From the NCBI GenBank assembly GCA_943704425.1, contig CALSCP010002121.1:107810-171809 (forward strand): DNA of 64,000 nt, given 5' to 3'. Made by a program: the position numbers and the translations under genes. Below are positions 41,408 through 51,908 of this stretch, piece by piece. The notes under the pieces were generated by a model. The model worked only from the letters and a program-made list of their open reading frames with translations. It had not been told where the DNA came from and did not search any database. Numbering within the stretch: position 1 is the stretch's first letter; every line of letters starts with the position of its first letter. The DNA comes from Ministeria vibrans ATCC 50519. Taxonomy: Eukaryota > Opisthokonta > Filasterea.

Positions 41408-42872
41408 ATGCGGTCAGCTGCGAAAGTATTGTCACTTATGACGCTCATTGTTGCCACCTTAATACTCGTGGTGGGGTGGCACAGCCGTGGTGTAACGGTT
41501 GGAAGCCCCGAGGTGGAGAGCATTGTCGTCAGTGAGCGCTCTGCGTCACCACCGTCCATCCCACCGCAGTCAGCAGGACACGAGCTGGCCAAGAGCGATG
41601 TTGAACGCAGTCAAGTTGCAAATAATGAGCCTCCAGTGGTGGCAAGACGGGAGGAGGAGATCAAGGAGGAGGCGGAGGAGGACAAAGGGCCAATGGACGA
41701 CGAGTCAAAGCGCATCAGCGACGAATTTCACAATTCGGGCATTACGGGGCCATTCAAGGGGGTGTACGCCCCGTCTCAAGTGAGAGAATTGTTAGACCTG
41801 TCACGAGTGGTGAAGCGTTGGCAGTTTGGCTGGAAGACCGATCCACAACTGAAGCATGAGCCTTGGAGTTTTTCGTGCATCGGCTACAACTCGAAGTGTC
41901 TTCGCCTCGCACTCGAGCCACGCCTTCTCAAGCTTGTACACGCAGTACTGGGACGTGACATACTCCTCTTTGGAATGGAATGGGTCGATCGACGGCCCGG
42001 CTCTGGACACCTGTGGCACACGGACGCAATGAGTGTGCGTTGCGGCAGCAAAGTTGTCCTCAACGTCTGGCTTGGACTACACGAGGTCGAACATGCGACG
42101 TCGCCCTATGTAATCAGCCACACGAGCCGCATACAGAGCCTTGTGAGCGACATTCATGATTTGGGGCCGGTAATAGGCGCTTCTGTCGGGAACTACACAG
42201 ATCCAGTGGTGACCAAAGCAACGAGCGTACGACATTAATATTTGATTGTTTCTCTTTGTTACAAGCAATGACGTGCCCTGTCTTTGACGCGGAATGTATG
42301 TCGTATTGTGTGAATTTGCTTCTCATGATGATGATGTTTTTTTTTTTTTTTTCTGGGGGGGGGGGGNNNNNNNNNNTATTAATTATTTACAATTTTTCAT
42401 CAATATTCAATAATTATTTTGTTTAGACTATGCGCGTAAGAACGGAAGCAAGGAGGCGGAGGTGGTGCATCGGGCGATGGAGGTGGGTGACGTGATGCTG
42501 TGGGACATGTGGACTTGGCACATGGCTCTCAACCCGCTAGCTAATAACCGGTACAACAACGCACACAAACGAGCGGAGGACTTTTGTCCTCTCTTCTGAA
42601 TCTGCTGCTTTGCAACTCAATGATGTGTGTGTGTGTGTGTGTGTACTTTCAGACGTGCAATGACAATCCGGTACACGACACCCGACTGTGCGATTCGACA
42701 GCCGCTGACGTACGAAACGCCCGTAACCTTCAAGGAGGCGACGCCACCGCCAACAGTACTGGTGCGCGACGGGCGTATTGCCTCACCCGCACACGTTGCA
42801 CGTGTCCGCGCGCTGTACCCAAACCGCAATTGGATTGCGAACGACGTTCTTCCCGCGCACGAGGGGCTTTGA
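41408..42872 (+). CDS. Membrane-anchored phytanoyl-CoA-dioxygenase-like Fe(II)/2OG oxygenase
   Basis: Visible exons: 41408-42226, then about 42427-42550, then 42653-42872; about 390 residues. An N-terminal anchor (LMTLIVATLILVVGW) and acidic stem resemble type II Golgi/secretory proteins. The catalytic domain has the iron motif WHTDAM (His204, Asp206), a distal His in WTWHMALNP, and Arg in IRYTTPDC for 2-oxoglutarate. The junction 42227-42427 is unresolved: frame needs a phase change, and the interval contains poly-T, poly-G and ten N (42367-42376), so a small exon may be missing or misassembled. Its closest relative is the neighbouring convergent gene. Substrate is unknown. Confidence 0.82.
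42336..42376. other. Poly-T / poly-G run and assembly gap
   Basis: A T-run, then a G-run, then ten N. It marks a broken join inside the dioxygenase gene, so the intron/exon structure here is unreliable. Confidence 0.95.
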
Positions 42873-42959
42873 GTTTGGACCATTGAGCAACGCAGGTGTA
42901 CTAATAATATTATTATTATAATAAGACGTATAATATTTTCATTATTTATTTTATTTTGA

Positions 42960-43112
42960 CTTGAGAATGTAATACAGACAAACAAACGCACATAAACACA
43001 CACACACATACACGAGAGAGGAGGGGGAGAGAGAGGAGGGGGAGAGAGAGAAACAAAGTGATAGAGAGAGAGAAACAAAGTGATAGAGAGAGAAACAAAG
43101 TGATAGAGAGAA
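42960..43112. repeat. (CA)n and AACAAAGTGATAGAGA minisatellite
   Basis: Lies in the 254-nt spacer between the two convergent dioxygenase genes. Three to four clean units of aaacaaagtgatagagagag are visible after gagagaggaggggga units. Confidence 0.9.
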
Positions 43113-43126
43113 CAAACGTGTGGGCG

Positions 43127-44209
43127 CTATGCGATAAAGGAAGTAAAGTTGTTGTGGGGGTGGCGGCGGAGGAAGGCCGAGTCGGGCTCGGGGACGGCTG
43201 TGCGGTTGCGCACAAGAAGGACGGGTGGGAGTTGGTCGTAAAACGTGATGACGGGCGGTTCGAAGTTTTTCGGACGGCGGATGGGACAGTCGGGAGTGGT
43301 GTAGCGCAAGAGAAAGGCGTCGCGCGGTAATGCCGTTGGGTTGACTGTGGCGTGCCACGTGCGGAAGGACCAGACGCCTGCCCAGCCATCCTGCATGGTC
43401 GGGTGGAGCAGGTGGGCGCTGGGCTGGCCGTGCAAATGGGCATAGCGCACGAGCTGATCGCCGTAGTGCAGCAGTTCGCTCGTCGAGAACTTGCCCAATA
43501 AAGGCACCTTTACGGCTTCGTTCGCCATGGGACCTACCAGGTGGCTGTACGGAATGAGGTAGGGTGCCGTGTCGTTATTGATGTTGTTCAGGCCAATCCA
43601 CACGTTGATCAGCTGCGACTCTTTGCAGTTGAGTGCCTCGACGCCACTGTGCCACATTTGCGACGTGTCTGGGGCGCGATGTACTCGATCGATGGCAAAG
43701 AGAATAAATTCGGGGCCAAGCAGCTGCTCGACGACATCGAGGACGGCCGGTCGCAAACCCAGCGTGCGACATTCGGGGACGTACGCCAGACACGACATGT
43801 ACCAGCGCGCATCCTCCTTGCGGTCCGGCCCGGGTCTTCGCAGAATCTCCCACTTGCGCCACGCTTGTCGGGCCATGCGAATGTCGTCGGCGTCGAACGC
43901 CTTGAACGCCGGCACGTATCCCTTTTTGGCGAACATTTCCTTGAGCGGCATGTCTCCCGCCGCATCATAACCCGTGCGCATTTCGACATTCTCTCCGCCT
44001 TTGGGGTGTGTGCTGACGACGACAGGCGACTTGAAAACGTGTGCAACCTCCTCGCGACGCGTCAGTGGCGGAGGGGGCGGCACAACGACGTCATCGTCGG
44101 CACCGTCACCAGAAGCCCCCGTGCCCGCAACGATGAACCCAACGGCAATGCATGTGAGCACACACACAACAGCAACGGCGACTGGGATCTTTTTAAGGCG
44201 AAGGATCAT
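43127..44209 (-). CDS. Membrane-anchored PhyH-like protein with HxG iron site (candidate halogenase)
   Basis: Single exon, 360 residues. N-terminal anchor (IPVAVAVVCVLTCIAVGFIV) and a Pro-rich stem; the rest matches the convergent gene at 41408-42872, including INVWIGLNN, a distal His (His286 in FRTWHATVNP) and 2OG Arg (Arg302 in LLRYTTPDC). The iron motif reads WHSGVE: His187-Ser188-Gly189, with GGC coding Gly where the paralog has GAC for Asp. Loss of the carboxylate with both His and the Arg kept is the signature of Fe/2OG halogenases (HxA in SyrB2, HxG in WelO5 and BesD). Alternatives: a pseudoenzyme, or Glu191 acting as a shifted ligand. Location is predicted to be secretory-pathway lumen. 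Confidence 0.85.
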   Translation of the reverse strand: MILRLKKIPVAVAVVCVLTCIAVGFIVAGTGASGDGADDDVVVPPPPPLTRREEVAHVFKSPVVVSTHPKGGENVEMRTGYDAAGDMPLKEMFAKKGYVPAFKAFDADDIRMARQAWRKWEILRRPGPDRKEDARWYMSCLAYVPECRTLGLRPAVLDVVEQLLGPEFILFAIDRVHRAPDTSQMWHSGVEALNCKESQLINVWIGLNNINNDTAPYLIPYSHLVGPMANEAVKVPLLGKFSTSELLHYGDQLVRYAHLHGQPSAHLLHPTMQDGWAGVWSFRTWHATVNPTALPRDAFLLRYTTPDCPIRRPKNFEPPVITFYDQLPPVLLVRNRTAVPEPDSAFLRRHPHNNFTSFIA

Positions 44210-44429
44210 TTAAAAAATGAAAAATTATTATAATTATTTTTATTCATCGTTGATGCCTCAAAAAAAATGTAACATAAACTACTGGTACATCCGTGATTAG
44301 TGTCAAGTCGCAACAATTGCACCAAAATATGAAACGTTTGAAAATTTCAAGTCCTTCCGAAATATCAACGAGCATTAAATGGATGATGAAATGCTTAATG
44401 TGTAAGTATTAGACTGAAGGGATTCGCGC

Positions 44430-45633
44430 TTAAGCGGAGAGGGCTTTTTGCGCAGCTGCAACAATGGATTCGATGCTCTCCGCGAGCGACTCAAACACGC
44501 CGCTCGACTCGTACGCGTGCATGTCGAGAGCCACGTCACAGCTCTCCTTGACAACGCGCTCGGCATCGCCAGCAAAGCGCTGTAGTACCGGCAGACACGT
44601 CTCGGTCGCCACCGAGCCCAGTGCCTCGGCACACTCGTGCCGTACCATGGGATTAGTGTCTTCTTCCAGAGCCTATTGCACACAAAATACAAATCAGGTC
44701 AGATTGTGATAGGATTGTGTTCGCTCACTCGTTGAAGACCCTCAGCCGAGACGGGATGTTGCATTTGGCCAAGGACATATGCAATTTCGTGACGAAAGAG
44801 AGCACTCTTGTCGTGGAATCCGGCGACCAGCGCAAGAACGCTCTCTTCACTGTTGCGGTTGCGCAGTGCAAACATGGCTCGGTAGCGCTCGAACAGAGGA
44901 CGACTCGTGTCCAAAAGATGTTCACGTAACGTAGACGTCTCCAAGGGCGCTGCATCCTCTGAGTCAACGGCCTTTTCGCAAGGTGGCGCCGGATCGACAC
45001 TCGAGAAGAGTCTGTGTGTGTGTATGTGTGTGTGTGTGAAACTGGTGAGAGATGGAACATGAAGGAGCGTACGGGTCCGGAGCACCGGCTGCCTCTGCCT
45101 TTTGCGCCATGACCCATTCAACACGCTGGATTGCAATTTGGCATGTCTCTGCAACTTCAACGGTCTCGTCGTGTTCATACTTGCGCAAGACATCCAACAC
45201 ATTGGGAGCTGCGATCGCTCCGAGCGCCTCGGCCGCCTCGTGGCGCACCATTACTTGCTGCTTTGTATTGTCGAGTACGTCAATCAACAGAGGCACTGCA
45301 TGGGGGTCTGTGAAGTCGAGGAGAACAGCGAAGCGAGAGGAGGGTTGAGAAGACGACGCGACGAAAAGGCGCAGGCACACCTTGCATCTGGCCCAGGCAG
45401 TAGGCGCACTCGTGCTTGAGCAGCTCACTGTCAGAGGCAAACGAACGCGCGATAGCATCGATTGCAGCCGGTCCATTGAGCGTACGAAGCACAAAGAGGG
45501 CACGAAAGCGCAAGGGAAGCGGCACGCGTTCGTTGGCGATCACGTCGCCAAGCTAAATCCAAAGAGAAGTCGAATCAGGATGCACGCCAAGCGGAAACAG
45601 TACCTGTGGAATGACTACGTCTCTGTCGACCAT
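44430..45633 (-). CDS. DOHH: Deoxyhypusine hydroxylase
   Basis: Five exons: 45633-45604, 45552-45381, 45307-45073, 45011-44729, 44672-44430; 320 residues (human 302). A HEAT-repeat di-iron enzyme that completes hypusine on eIF5A in the cytosol. All four His-Glu metal motifs are intact: [39 protein letters not shown] and [13 protein letters not shown], in the pairwise-symmetric order of the family. The first exon encodes only ten residues ([10 protein letters not shown]). It shares a 142-nt head-to-head promoter interval with CLN3. Confidence 0.96.
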
Positions 45634-45775
45634 TCTTAGCAACACTAATAATAATATTAAGAAAACTGAAAAAATAATTAATTGTGTGTGAAATAGATCA
45701 AATTGAAAATCTCAACTCAGTTATTACCTGTTATTTCAAGCTAAACCGCTGTCTTGTTCCGTTCAGCAGGCGACG
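45634..45775. promoter_or_regulatory. Divergent promoter region, DOHH / CLN3
   Basis: 142 nt between the two start codons. A/T-rich centre (aataataatattaag, aaaaataattaatt). The promoter role is inferred from gene orientation. Confidence 0.4.
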
Positions 45776-47299
45776 ATGAACCAGAGACGTAGGACGAATT
45801 GGGTCGAGAGTGACGACGAGATGGAAACGCCGGTGGCGTCGCGAGCGTTGGCGGAGACGGTCGCGGCGCAAGAATGGCCGCGGTCGCTCTTTCTGCGCAA
45901 CTGGGCCGCCTTCTTCCTGCTGGGCACCATCAACAACCTGGCGTATGTGGTGGTGAATTCGAGTGCCGAGTCGCTGTCCGACTCGTTCTTCGCTTCGAAC
46001 CTTCTCGGACTCATTCCGTGGGCCAACGTCGGCTTTGGCTTTGTCGCGCGCGCAGTCGCGACTGGATTACGCGACGTGGCCCCTTACCCTGTGCGTTTCT
46101 TCATGACTGGATCCATTCTCCTCGTGGGTCTGCTCATGCTGTCGTTTGCGCCCTCTTTCGGCCTGGTCATCGCTTCCATTGTTGTCTGTGGCTTTTCGTC
46201 CAGCTTCGGCGAGTCCGTCACCCTCGGCTACTTGCGCCTGTTTCCTCCCGAGCTCGTGAATGCCTGGTCAAGTGGCACGGGAATGGCCGGTGTTGCCGGT
46301 AGTGCTCTGTATCTTCTTCTTTCTGGTATGGGCATGACCAATCGTCAGGTGTTTCTCTTCTCATTGCCCAGCGTCGCGCTCTACTGGTTGACATACGTTG
46401 TCATTGTCAAGCGGTCAGATGGCAGTGAAATTCGCGCGGAGACCGATGAACGGGAAGCATTACTGGATCGTGCTGCTATCGACGCGGTTGTACAGGCGGA
46501 TGACGACGCCAACGGTAGTCAAGAGGACGACTCCGTGTCTCAGGCGCCCTCGATGACCACGACGCTAGCCAAAGCGACCAAGTTTCCAACCGAATCGTCC
46601 TTTAAGCGCTACATGCGTTGTACACGCCTTGTCCTTGGTGTATCATGTCAGCTTGCCGCAGTGTACTTCTTCGAGTATGTCATTTCATCAGGATTGAGTG
46701 CGAAGGTGAGAAGAAAAGGATTCTATTGTTACAAACATATACACTTTCACCTGTTCCCTCACTTACACACACACACGCACGCACGCACACACTTACCTTT
46801 AATATAGGTGTTGACTGCACAACAGCAACAGAGCAAATCATACGTATATGTACATGCGTATGCGCTGCTATCTTTCTGCTACCAGGCAGGCGTCTTTGTA
46901 TCACGCTCATCCCTTCAACTGCTCCACATCCACCGCATCTCCATTCTGACGCTTCTCCAAGCAGCCAATTTTGTTCTTTGGATGGTCGACGCTCACTACC
47001 GCTTTCTGCCTATTGGCGCACTTCTTCCCCTCATGGTCTTTGTGGGGCTCTTGGGCGGTGCAATGTATGTCAACGTCTTCTATCTTGTCCTTAACGACCC
47101 AGTACGAATCATTTTGTTATTCTTTTCCTGCTCTTCTCTCTCCTCGTCTTCTTCACCTCAACAATATGTCTCTGTCACGCAGGATATTGCCAATGAAGAC
47201 CGTGAGTTATGCATCAACATTGTTGCGTTTGCCATCACCATTGGCATTACCCTTGGCTGTGCTGCAATCCTTCTGTTCGACAACACCTTCCTCAAGTAA
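45776..47299 (+). CDS. CLN3: Battenin (CLN3) lysosomal membrane protein
   Basis: Three exons: 45776-46705, 46808-47101, 47183-47299; 446 residues (human 438). Polytopic endolysosomal protein whose human homolog is mutated in juvenile Batten disease and is linked to glycerophosphodiester and pH/amino-acid homeostasis. Diagnostic stretches: LLGTINNLAYVVVNSSAES, SSFGESVTLGYLRLFPPEL, NAWSSGTGMAGVAGS, and near the end DIANEDRELCINIVAFA. An acidic cytosolic loop (residues ~220-260) separates the two halves. The C-terminus lacks a CaaX box, unlike the human protein. Confidence 0.95.
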
Positions 47300-48163
47300 C
47301 TCTACCGTATTAATAATCATTATAATACTATAGCAATACAGCTTTAATACAGCTACGACTCGTGTACATTAGTCTTTTTGTTACAGAACTGTTCATAGTC
47401 GCCAAGCACAATCGCATTCTAAAAGAACGTTAGAGAAAAAATGTGTGAGAGAGAGAGGATATTGTACGAAAAAGAACAACAGAAAGTGATGCAACTCAGA
47501 TTGGAAGCGTCAACACAAATCCCACTCGGTAAAGAGGGGACTTTATGACATATGCTTGTCATTTTGTGCCCTCACTCGAGCAACTCATCATAGTCTAGTA
47601 GACTGTGGTTGCAAAGTCGATCGACAAAGTACCTTGAAATAAACTTGCAGCGCATTCAAAAAGTACGCACGCATTCTCATCTAAGAAAGCCATACAAAGT
47701 TAGAACGAAGAAACAAAGAGAGAGACTCAAACAGAACAAATAAACATTTAATTCAGATTGGAAGCATCAACAGAGACTCTGCATACACAGAACCTTATGA
47801 CATATGCTTGTCATTTTGTGCCCTCACTCGAGCAACTCATCATAATAACAGCCTAGTACGCAACGGCTGCAAAGTCGATCGACAAAGTACCTTGAAATAA
47901 ACTTGCAGCGCATTCAAAAGTATAAAAGTACGCACGCATTCTCATCTAAGAAAGCCATACAAAGTTAGAACGAAGAAACAAAGAGAGAGACTCAAACAAA
48001 ACAAATAATCGTTTAATTCAGATTGGAAGCATCAACAGAGACTCTGCATACACAGAACCTTATGACATATGCTTGTCATTTTGTGCCCTCACTCGAGCAA
48101 CTCATCATAATAACGCGCACAGAGAAGACAGAGAAGAGAAAAAGCGAGACAAAAAATAATTGC
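47300..48163. other. Convergent spacer CLN3 / INTS8
   Basis: 864 nt between two stop codons, the longest gene-free stretch of the window. Apart from the tandem repeat listed at 47496-48108 it contains only short A/T- and GA-rich sequence. Confidence 0.7.
47496..48108. repeat. Tandem ~260-bp repeat, 2.4 copies, with box C/D-like signals
   Basis: Units begin at about 47496, 47753 and 48018 (spacing 257 and 265); the third is partial. They share the block atgacatatgcttgtcattt to the tcatcat at the end, and copies 1 and 2 also share ttgaaataaacttgcagcgc and the segment beyond it. On the minus strand each copy has ATGATGA (box C consensus) and CTGA (box D) 84-90 nt apart: 47591-47496, 47843-47753, 48108-48018. 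The sequence between differs in copy 1. This could be a small snoRNA-type array or just a duplicated 3' flank of CLN3/INTS8. No protein-coding potential. Confidence 0.75.
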
Positions 48164-51100
48164 TTACTCGGAGTGGAAAAGAGCAGAAATGGTGCGCACA
48201 AGCTGAGCACGCTTGTGTGCAATGACGTGGGCGCGGAGGACCGCATTGTTACACTCGTTGAGGTCCTTATCACCGAGCGTCTTGACCAGATGGGCGCCAA
48301 TGTAGCGAAGATGATGCGACAACTGGGTATGCTTGTGTTTGGTGTCGTGGCGCACAAGGGCACTCGAGAGATACTCGAGCATGGGAAGATCGTACATGAA
48401 AGAAGATACAATGTGCGTGACGGCACTTGAATTGTTGAAGGCATTCGAGGCGTGCAGTGAGGCGGGGAGCGCAGATGATGGCGACGGGTCAACATACACT
48501 TGGCAGAGACGCAACATGGCCGACGAGAGAATGCGAAAGGCAAGGGTGTAGTCGGGCGAGGGCAGCAGCTGACAGGTGGCCACGGCAAGCATGTGGGCAC
48601 CTTTAGTTTGCAAACAGCGCACCAGTCGACGCACAACCAGTGTGTCGAATGCGACGGTCGGCACAGGTGCGCCATTCTGTGCAGGGGTGTTCGAGGCAAA
48701 GGTAGAGGCGGCGACCGCAACACTTTTGTCGGACCACACTGACATGGATAAGACGGCACTGTAATGACGGGCGGCGTCGTAGTATTCACGCGCCTGGAAG
48801 CGCCTGTGTCCCGCACGCACACGCCACTCGGCCTGGTGCGGCCACAGATCGCTCCAAGCACGCTCCAACAGCTTGTCACATAGTTGAGCACAAGCAGGTA
48901 CCAGAGGTGCCGGCACCACGGTAGAGTTGGGCTCAACGGCGGTGTCGCTTGCAGTTGGCTCCTTTGACTCGGCCGCCGGATAGCGGTGGTTTTCAATGTC
49001 ACCGCTTGTTCCACTGGCGGGAGCCTTGGCGACTGCGAGAACAAGGCACGAGCACAACGACGCAATACAATCGGGATTGTTGAGGCCTTCAAGGCAGAGG
49101 AGTGCAGCACGCGACACACCACACATGCCAGTGTGCAACGTTGTCGAGGCGGCCGCACCCAAAGCATCCGACGCAGACGATTCTTCGCCCGCGGCGGCTG
49201 CGCGTCCACGACGCCGTGATTCGGTCTTGTTGTGCACACCATAGAAGAGTTGGGCGACGACTGCGTGTGCCACTCGCACCGGAGGCAACACCGATGTGGT
49301 GGTGACGACTGCGGAGCCGGTGTGGATCATAGGCACAAGCGCATTGCACAAGCTTGCCATTCCACCGTCATTTGAGCACCTAGTAAAACAAAGAAAAAGC
49401 AAAAGAAAATAATTAGTATTGAAAATATTCAAGTTTTTTTTTTTTTTTTTTTTTTTGTTACGTTCGATGTGCGTGAGCAAAAACACGCGCAAGAGCACAG
49501 ACGTTCTTGTAAAGTTGTCCATGTTCACTGCGAAACAGACCTTCGTTAAGAAGACGAAGCATGATAGAGTCACAGAGGTGAACGTCAGGGACGATGGCGA
49601 CGCCCGGCAATGAGTTGAGCAGGCGAGGGAGATCGTCTGATGAAGCAACGGCAATTTCGTGAAAGGACACGAGCAAACGGTAGAGGTCACGTTGAGGATG
49701 TTGTTGAGTTGTTTCGCCCTGCAAATCGGATAGGATACGACGGGCGGCTACAGTGAAACGAGAGCATCGCCAGACGCGCGACAGACGGAGAAGACAGAGT
49801 AAGACGCGCTGCCAAGGTTGAGACACGTCCAGTAGCAGGGGAATCCAGCTGTGAGCTGGCGGTGGATTCGACGCATCTGCAGTTCCATCTACGTTTGTGG
49901 CGACGGCCGCTTGATTTTCATACAACACAGCGAGTTCAACACCTGGAACGACGGAATCGCCTGCTACGCGATCACCGGCAAGCAAGGAACGCGCGGCATG
50001 AATAACTTGAGCGGGGTCACGCTCAGTCTGAAGCGTGTGCAGACAAGCGGCAACCGTAGTGCATGGATCGCTGTTGGTCGGGGATGTCGAGTGAGAGGCA
50101 ATGTCGTGGATGGGAACGTCGCCAGAGGACGAACTGGCTGCCAGACAATGGATTGCAAGGCGCAGTTCGGGGGTGTCGATACGCTCGACAATGCGTTGTG
50201 ACCAAAGACGAAGACGCTCCATAACGGTTGGACGAAAGAAGATAGGAGCGGCAGAGAGTGAAGTGACGTGACGGGAAAGCGAATCGGCAAGGGTATCGAG
50301 TGCTTCGGCGGGGTGACGGCGAAGTGCGGAGCAAGCCAAGTCGGCAGCGTTGACGGGAGCACCTTGCATTGCTACGAGAATGCTGTTAAGCGCAATAAGT
50401 TGCGATGCAAGAGCAACGGTGAGGCCAAGGTCGTGCGGCACGGCCTGCCGGTAGGGCAGGGAGAGGGAGGAAGATGGATGAAAGGGATTTTCTAAAAGTG
50501 CCAGCGAGTAAGAGGAGAGTCTGATGGCGGTGTCCTCGAAGAAAAGCTCGCACAGCTTCGGGGAGTGTGCCGCTACGAGGTGTTGACACAGTTCCATCGG
50601 ACTTGCATCACCCGAGGCGACACCTGGCTGTGGAGTCGTATTGGCAAGGGCATGGCATGCGCGGGTGTAGCCGGCGAGCACATCGCTACTTTCGTCGGAC
50701 GCGTCACAATCATGAGCAAGTGCAAACCAAGACAAGGCGGAGGCGTGATCACCGCGCAAAAAGAGTAGCTGAGCAACGTCAATGATAGCCTGGCGGCGCA
50801 ATGGAGGGGGTAATTGTTGTGAGGAACGGGCGTGGTCGGTGACAAACGCGAGGCTCTCGGCGTCGTCGGCAGGAACAGTGAGGCGCGTCAGAAAAGCACG
50901 ATCGGCGCGTGTTGACACTGAAGGGAGTTCGCTCGAGTCGCTCGCGCCTCCCGTTGTGTTATTTGCAGTGGCTGTCGTCGGTGAAGTCGACTGGAGATCA
51001 GCAAGTTCTGCAACGAGTTCGGGCAACGAGTGACCACGTTGCGGCAGGCGCACGATCCACAGATGACGACGCAGCAAGTCAAGAAGACGAGTGCTAGGCG

Positions 51101-51813
51101 AAGTCTGAGGAGGACTTGGGACATGCGCGGCCACCATGCTGTCGACGAGAATCCACTGATTGACCAGGTCAAAGTCACTCTCGATGACTTCCAAGGGAAT
51201 CTCGAGTTGACGCACAACACGATGAGCTTTGCACAGTAAATCCATGGCGAGTCGTTCCTGGTCGGGTCGCATGGAGCGCTGCTGCGATGAGATGACGGTG
51301 GTGGCCATTGAGACGGTGCGGTGGAACGCAGGAGGCCCCACTTCGTTCATGGAGTCGTCGTCAACGTCAAAGAAGCGCGATGCGTGCAGCGTGGGCGGCG
51401 CAGGCGACACAGATCCCGACGACCCACTGTCGCTTGTGCTTGAGTCTGTGTCGTCGGCGGTCGCAGCAGGGAGAGATGCATTGGCGTCGCTATCGCCATC
51501 TTGCGAGGAATCCTGCAAGTCATAGGAACAAAGAAAAAAAAAATATGAAGACCAAAAAAAGAAAAAAAAAGAGGAAAAAAAAAAGGTTTGAGGGGATGGG
51601 ATGAAGGTTGATGGGTAGGAGGGGGGCGACGAGGGAACGATGGTAGCGGACTCGTACGACGCTTCTCATGATCTTGGTTGCTTTTTCGAGAAGCGCGCGA
51701 AGGAGGGCGCGCGATTCGGATTTCGCATGGGACGGCGACGGATCGGTGCGTATTGCAGTGATTTCCTCATCGAGTTTGTTCGGAAAGAGAACAAACTCGA
51801 GGAAATCAGGCAT
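48164..51813 (-). CDS. INTS8: Integrator complex subunit 8
   Basis: Three exons: 51813-51658, 51512-49462, 49379-48164; 1,140 residues (human 995). Integrator cleaves snRNA and nascent mRNA at promoter-proximal RNA polymerase II; INTS8 forms the PP2A-binding phosphatase module with INTS6. The start MPDFLEFVLFPNKLDEEI parallels the family's N-terminal WFEFLLE segment. The C-terminus (RAGHRRFQAREYYDAARHYSAV, VVRRLVRCLQTKGAHMLAVATCQLL, DYTLAFRIL, MYDLPMLEYLSSAL) follows INTS8 in order and spacing. The middle is helical solenoid with long Ser/Thr/Asn-rich loops. Assignment rests mainly on both ends. The intron 49380-49461 has a poly-A/T run and keeps phase 2. Confidence 0.85.
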
Positions 51814-51908
51814 ATGGTATCGAGTTGAAATAAAATAATAAGCTGATTGATCATTGAATTGAATTCATGTGCTGTGAATTGTCTCATATTTTGTTGACCT
51901 TTGCCAAC
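51814..51908. promoter_or_regulatory. Divergent promoter region, INTS8 / MYND-Kintoun gene
   Basis: 95 nt separate the two initiator ATGs. An in-frame ATG at 51867 could lengthen the plus-strand protein by 14 residues and shorten this region to 53 nt. The start was placed at 51909, just before the MYND cysteines. Confidence 0.4.

Noticed and set aside
48076-49242. 388-codon minus-strand frame overlapping the INTS8 last exon
   Set aside because: Same strand but shifted frame relative to the INTS8 exon, which carries recognisable family sequence; this one is a Ser/Arg/Pro-rich shadow.
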